Below, piece after piece: positions 61,096 to 64,000 of a stretch of DNA of 64,000 nucleotides. Location of the stretch: assembly GCF_049331405.1 (NCBI RefSeq), contig NZ_CP186274.1, positions 3,596,001 to 3,660,000 on the forward strand, in the 5' to 3' direction. The DNA is from PoT sp049331405. GTDB taxonomy: Bacteria; Planctomycetota; Planctomycetia; Isosphaerales; Isosphaeraceae. How positions within the stretch are numbered: position 1 is the stretch's first letter; the number at the start of each line of letters is the position of its first letter. The translations under genes and the position numbers were made by a program. Below the pieces are notes generated by a model that saw only the letters and a list, made by a program, of their open reading frames with translations, made no database searches and was not told the DNA's origin.

Positions 61096-61455
61096 ATGCC
61101 GGCGTTTACTCATCATATCTTCATCTGCGGTAATGCTCGCAAGCAGGGGCATCCCAGGGGCTCTTGCGACCCGCAAGAGAACCAGGACCTCCGAGATGCC
61201 TTCAAGAAGGAACTCAAGTCGGCGGGGTTCGGCCAGATGGCCCGGGCCAACCAGGCCGGCTGCCTCGATCAGTGCGAGCACGGCCCGGTCGTCGTCATCT
61301 ACCCCCAAGGGGTCTGGTACGGCAATGTGACGGTGAAGGACGTCTCCCGGATCGTCAAGAAGACCCTGGTGGGGGGAGAGATCCTCAACGACCTCCTGAT
61401 CGCCGACTCTTGCTTGAACAACCCCGACTGCCCCCATCGCCGGCCGAAGGGCTAA
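61096..61455 (+). CDS. thioredoxin-like [2Fe-2S] ferredoxin
   Basis: 119 residues from ATG 61096, with GAGGGA upstream. Cysteines C11, C24, C56 and C60 have the spacing of the thioredoxin-fold ferredoxin family (Aquifex type: C9, C22, C55, C59), in FICGNARKQGHPRGSC and NQAGCLDQCEHGP. A further pair near the C-terminus (SCLNNPDCPH) is extra. These proteins resemble the NuoE subunit fold and serve as soluble electron carriers. 13 bp precede panC, so it is cotranscribed with pantothenate synthesis. Confidence 0.92.
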   Translation: MPAFTHHIFICGNARKQGHPRGSCDPQENQDLRDAFKKELKSAGFGQMARANQAGCLDQCEHGPVVVIYPQGVWYGNVTVKDVSRIVKKTLVGGEILNDLLIADSCLNNPDCPHRRPKG

Positions 61456-61468
61456 GGAAAGGTCTCGC

Positions 61469-62326
61469 TTGTTACGCGTCGTCGAATCGATCGAAGCCGT
61501 CCGCGAAGCCTGCGACGAGGCTCGCAAGGCCGGGAAACGCGTGGGACTCGTCCCGACGATGGGGGCACTCCACGAGGGCCACCTGCAGCTGGTCGAGGCC
61601 TGTCGCGAGGAGGCAGAATTCGTCGTCGTCTCCATCTTCGTGAATCCGACTCAGTTCGGCCCTTCGGAGGACTTCACGCGCTACCCTCGTACGCTCGAGG
61701 CCGACGTCGCGGGCTGCGAGAAGGCCGGGGCCGACCTCATCTTCGCACCATCGGCCTCGACGATGTATCCTAGGGGGTTCTCGGCGACCCACGTCGAGGT
61801 GGCGGGGATCTCGGACATGCTCGAAGGGGCGAGCCGCCCCGGCCATTTCCGAGGGGTCGCGACGGTCGTCCTCAAGCTTTTCACGATCGTCCAGCCGGAC
61901 GTCGCCCACTTCGGGGCGAAGGACTATCAGCAGCAACTCGTCATCCGCAGGATGGTCGAGGACCTGAACGTCCGCGTGGCTGTCCGCGTTGTGCCCACAG
62001 TCCGAGAAGCCGATGGGCTGGCAATGAGCAGCCGAAACCGATATCTCTCGCCCGAACAGAGAGCCGCGGCGACGGTCCTTAGCCGGGCATTGTTCTCGGC
62101 TCGCGATGCCGTGCATGCGGGATTGAGGCAAGGGGACCGGGTTCGACAGATTTTGCGGGAAACGATAGAATGCGAGAGGCTGGCGAACCTGGACTACGCC
62201 GAGGTGGCCGACGCGGATACGCTCGAGCCGCTCGGCGACTGGGAACCCGGCCGTAGGGTCGTGGCACTCCTCGCGGTTAGGGTGGGGTCGACCCGTTTGA
62301 TCGACAATCTCGTCTTGGCGGAATGA
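61469..62326 (+). CDS. panC: pantoate-beta-alanine ligase PanC
   Basis: 285 residues from TTG 61469, with GGAAAGG upstream. HIGH-type motif in PTMGALHEGHLQL, FVNPTQFGPSEDF, the pantoate-binding RPGHFRGVATVVLKLF, GAKDYQQQLV and the KMSKS-like MSSRNRYLSPEQR. It makes pantothenate from pantoate and beta-alanine with ATP. panD, which supplies beta-alanine, follows after 6 bp; panB is not in the window. Confidence 0.96.
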   Translation: MLRVVESIEAVREACDEARKAGKRVGLVPTMGALHEGHLQLVEACREEAEFVVVSIFVNPTQFGPSEDFTRYPRTLEADVAGCEKAGADLIFAPSASTMYPRGFSATHVEVAGISDMLEGASRPGHFRGVATVVLKLFTIVQPDVAHFGAKDYQQQLVIRRMVEDLNVRVAVRVVPTVREADGLAMSSRNRYLSPEQRAAATVLSRALFSARDAVHAGLRQGDRVRQILRETIECERLANLDYAEVADADTLEPLGDWEPGRRVVALLAVRVGSTRLIDNLVLAE

Positions 62327-62332
62327 TGCGGG

Positions 62333-62722
62333 ATGAGGCTCAAAGTTCTCAAAAGTAAGCTCCATCTCGCCACGGTGACGCGGAGCGACCTCCACTATCA
62401 TGGAAGTCTCACGATCGATCCCGACTTGATGGACGCCGTGGGTTTCCTACCTTACGAGGCGATCCTGGTCAGCAACGTGGCGACCGGCTCCCGAGCTGAA
62501 ACCTATATCTTGCCCGGGGTCCGCGGGCAGGGTCAGATCGAACTCAATGGCGCCATGGCGAGGATCGGTGCCGTCGGCGACCGCGTCATCATCATGGCGT
62601 TCGCCGAATTCGATCAGGACGAAGTCGCCGGACACCAGCCATTGGTCGTCGCGCTCGATACCCATAACCGGATCGTCGAGCACATCGAATATCCCCCCAT
62701 TCCGGGACCCATTCGCGTCTAA
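62333..62722 (+). CDS. panD: aspartate 1-decarboxylase PanD
   Basis: 129 residues from ATG 62333. The self-cleavage site is canonical Gly24-Ser25 in HYHGSLTIDP, producing the pyruvoyl cofactor. NGAMARIGAVGDRVIIMAF is the other family block. It makes beta-alanine for PanC, encoded 6 bp upstream. Confidence 0.96.
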   Translation: MRLKVLKSKLHLATVTRSDLHYHGSLTIDPDLMDAVGFLPYEAILVSNVATGSRAETYILPGVRGQGQIELNGAMARIGAVGDRVIIMAFAEFDQDEVAGHQPLVVALDTHNRIVEHIEYPPIPGPIRV

Positions 62723-62756
62723 GCCAGTCGGCCGACCGCTCGCTCAGGGAGGAAGT

Positions 62757-63617
62757 ATGCAGCAGGTCCTGTTCACAATCCCGATCCTAGGCGGGATCAA
62801 AATCTTCGGCTACGGGATGATGCTGTTCTTCGCCTTCCTCGGCTCGACGTACCTTGCGTCCTGGCGTGCCGCGAAGGAGAAGCTTGATCCGGAGTTGCTC
62901 AAGGACCTGGCCCTCTGGGTCTTCGTCGGCGGCCTGGTCGGGGCGAGGCTCTTTTACGTGATCCAGTACTGGGGCGATCGCGTCCGATCGATCGGGGACA
63001 TCTTCCGGATCTGGGAAGGGGGGATCGTCCTCTACGGGAGCATCATGGGAGGCACCGCCGCCTTCTTCGCCTACCGGTTCGTGCGCCCGTTCCCGCTCCG
63101 CCCATATCTCGATGTGGTCGCCCCATCCCTGGCCCTGGGAATCGCGCTGGGGCGGATCGGATGCTTTCTGAATGGCTGCTGCTATGGCGACCAGTGCGAC
63201 CTCCCGATCGCCGTGTCGTTCCCGAGGGAGTCCCCGCCGTGGCGGTCTCAGGAAATCCTGGGCATGATCCCGTCCACGGCCGCTCGCTCGCTCCCGGTAC
63301 ATCCCACGCAACTTTACTCGGCCATCGATGGTTTCCTATTGGTGGCACTCCTGTCTGCCTACTTCCCCTTGCGGAAGCGAGACGGGGAGGTCATGGCCAT
63401 GCTCATGGTGACTTATCCGATCACCCGGTTCCTCATCGAGTATCTTCGCAACGATGAGGGGGCTTACTTCGCGGGTCTGACGATCTCGCAGAACATCAGC
63501 GTCGCTCTGTTCGTCTGGGGGATCTGGTTCTGGCGTTACCTGAGCCGGCAACCGCTCGAGCGTTATGCCGATCATCTAAAGTCGGGGACACTCGAGCCCA
63601 TCGCCGGGGTTTCTTGA
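62757..63617 (+). CDS. lgt: prolipoprotein diacylglyceryl transferase Lgt
   Basis: 286 residues from ATG 62757, with GGGAGGAAG directly upstream. Polytopic inner-membrane enzyme: ARLFYVIQYWG, GSIMGGTAAFFAY, the signature LGRIGCFLNGCCYGD, HPTQLYSAIDG and FLIEYLRNDEG. It transfers diacylglycerol from phosphatidylglycerol to the lipobox cysteine of prolipoproteins. It lies 34 bp after panD and is probably in the same operon. Confidence 0.96.
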   Translation: MQQVLFTIPILGGIKIFGYGMMLFFAFLGSTYLASWRAAKEKLDPELLKDLALWVFVGGLVGARLFYVIQYWGDRVRSIGDIFRIWEGGIVLYGSIMGGTAAFFAYRFVRPFPLRPYLDVVAPSLALGIALGRIGCFLNGCCYGDQCDLPIAVSFPRESPPWRSQEILGMIPSTAARSLPVHPTQLYSAIDGFLLVALLSAYFPLRKRDGEVMAMLMVTYPITRFLIEYLRNDEGAYFAGLTISQNISVALFVWGIWFWRYLSRQPLERYADHLKSGTLEPIAGVS

Positions 63618-63809
63618 GCGGCGAGGTGTCTCGAGTTTGACTTGCGACCATCCATGAAGGATGCTGTAGCCGTCCCGACGCGAGGTCGTCGGGATATGTT
63701 CGGTATCGGGTCGGCTCCGATGAAATAAATGGCTCCTGGAAATCGCCGCCGATCTCCAAGAGCCTGCGGATGATACCGCGATTGGTATCCACCGAGTTCC
63801 TCCGGTCGG

Positions 63810-63839
63810 TTGACAGCGAAGATCGCGATCACCTATAGT
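63810..63839 (+). promoter_or_regulatory. strong sigma-70 promoter
   Basis: TTGACA (63810-63815) and TATAGT (63834-63839) with an 18-base spacer; near consensus and the best of its kind in the window. Transcription would start near 63846 and read out of the window. Confidence 0.7.
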
Positions 63840-63952
63840 TGAGCGGACTCGACGCGATTGCATGCACCTTTCTTATCGCGTCGTCCACGCATTCAGCGTG
63901 TTCATGGATGTGCTCCGGGGAAATCGGTCCCCTACTACGAGAGACCTGCCCG

Positions 63953-64000
63953 ATGCTGGAGCCGGACCCTACCCTCCGTCCTCAACACCCCGAATCTTCG
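63953..64000 (+). CDS. possible start of a gene continuing outside the window
   Basis: ATG 63953 opens a frame of 16 codons to the edge (MLEPDPTLRPQHPESS). It is downstream of the strong promoter and leader, but the ribosome-binding site (GAGAG at 12 nt) is weak. Too short to identify. Confidence 0.3.
   Translation, partial: MLEPDPTLRPQHPESS

Larger units (their letters stand above)
63618..64000. other. intergenic region with promoter and structured leader
   Basis: 383 bases to the window edge. The first 190 contain nothing recognisable. A sigma-70 promoter (63810-63839) is followed by two hairpins, 63850-63883 (9-bp stem CGACGCGAT with ATCGCGTCG) and 63886-63900 (CACGC with GCGTG). A frame opens at ATG 63953 and stays open to the end (begins MLEPDPTLRPQ) but its site is weak. 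Confidence 0.55.

Overview
The window looks like the chromosome of a planctomycete, most likely family Isosphaeraceae. The DNA is GC-rich. It carries families that are largely confined to the Planctomycetes and their relatives: a paired PSD1/DUF1549-DUF1553 cytochrome and DUF1501 protein, a second DUF1501 protein with a Tat signal, and two PVC-type heme-binding CxxCH proteins. It also has a 21-repeat secreted WD40 protein and an ECF sigma factor fused to a membrane anchor. The genus call is inference; no rRNA is present. About 50 protein genes are supported. I found no rRNA, tRNA, CRISPR array, insertion sequence or prophage.

Layout. 1-15 kb: a c-type cytochrome/DUF1501 pair on the minus strand, divergent from a heme-binding dehydrogenase-like protein; then a class III aminotransferase and an SGNH-like protein translationally coupled to a second heme-binding protein. 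15-25 kb: a zinc-ribbon miniprotein, the WD40 protein, an MFS exporter, a NagB-like protein, a Rieske protein, a membrane protein, a LOG-family enzyme, a 48-residue basic protein and a DUF1501 protein. 25-32 kb: an Fe-S assembly operon, sufR-sufC-sufB-sufD-rhodanese-sufE-Rieske-sufT, with no sufS in the run. 32-46 kb: a degenerate LexA-like regulator, 2-keto-3-deoxygalactonate kinase, an NtrC-like protein without GAFTGA, lpxB, a DUF255 thioredoxin-like protein, a C-terminal processing protease, tsaD, a HAD hydrolase, lpxD and lpxI. 46-53 kb: the ECF sigma fusion, a cytidylate kinase-like protein, a small protein behind a textbook sigma-54 promoter, a second NagB-like protein, an MFS transporter and a large membrane protein. 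53-60.6 kb: a minus-strand signalling run of a four-PAS histidine kinase and three response-regulator proteins, ending in an unknown protein coupled to a type III secretion SctQ-like (SpoA-domain) protein. 61-64 kb: a 2Fe-2S ferredoxin, panC, panD, lgt, and a strong promoter with a structured leader reading out of the window.

The most interesting regions are three. First, the phosphorelay cluster that ends in an orphan SctQ-like protein (53042-60600). Second, the sigma-54 promoter, 11-bp stem-loop leader and 69-residue HxxxC/CxxxC protein (48502-48940). Third, the suf operon, which lacks a desulfurase, has a structured sufB-sufD spacer, and shares a TGTA-N5-TACAATCG palindrome with the small-protein locus. 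Very long open frames antisense to real genes are GC-driven shadows and are left out.
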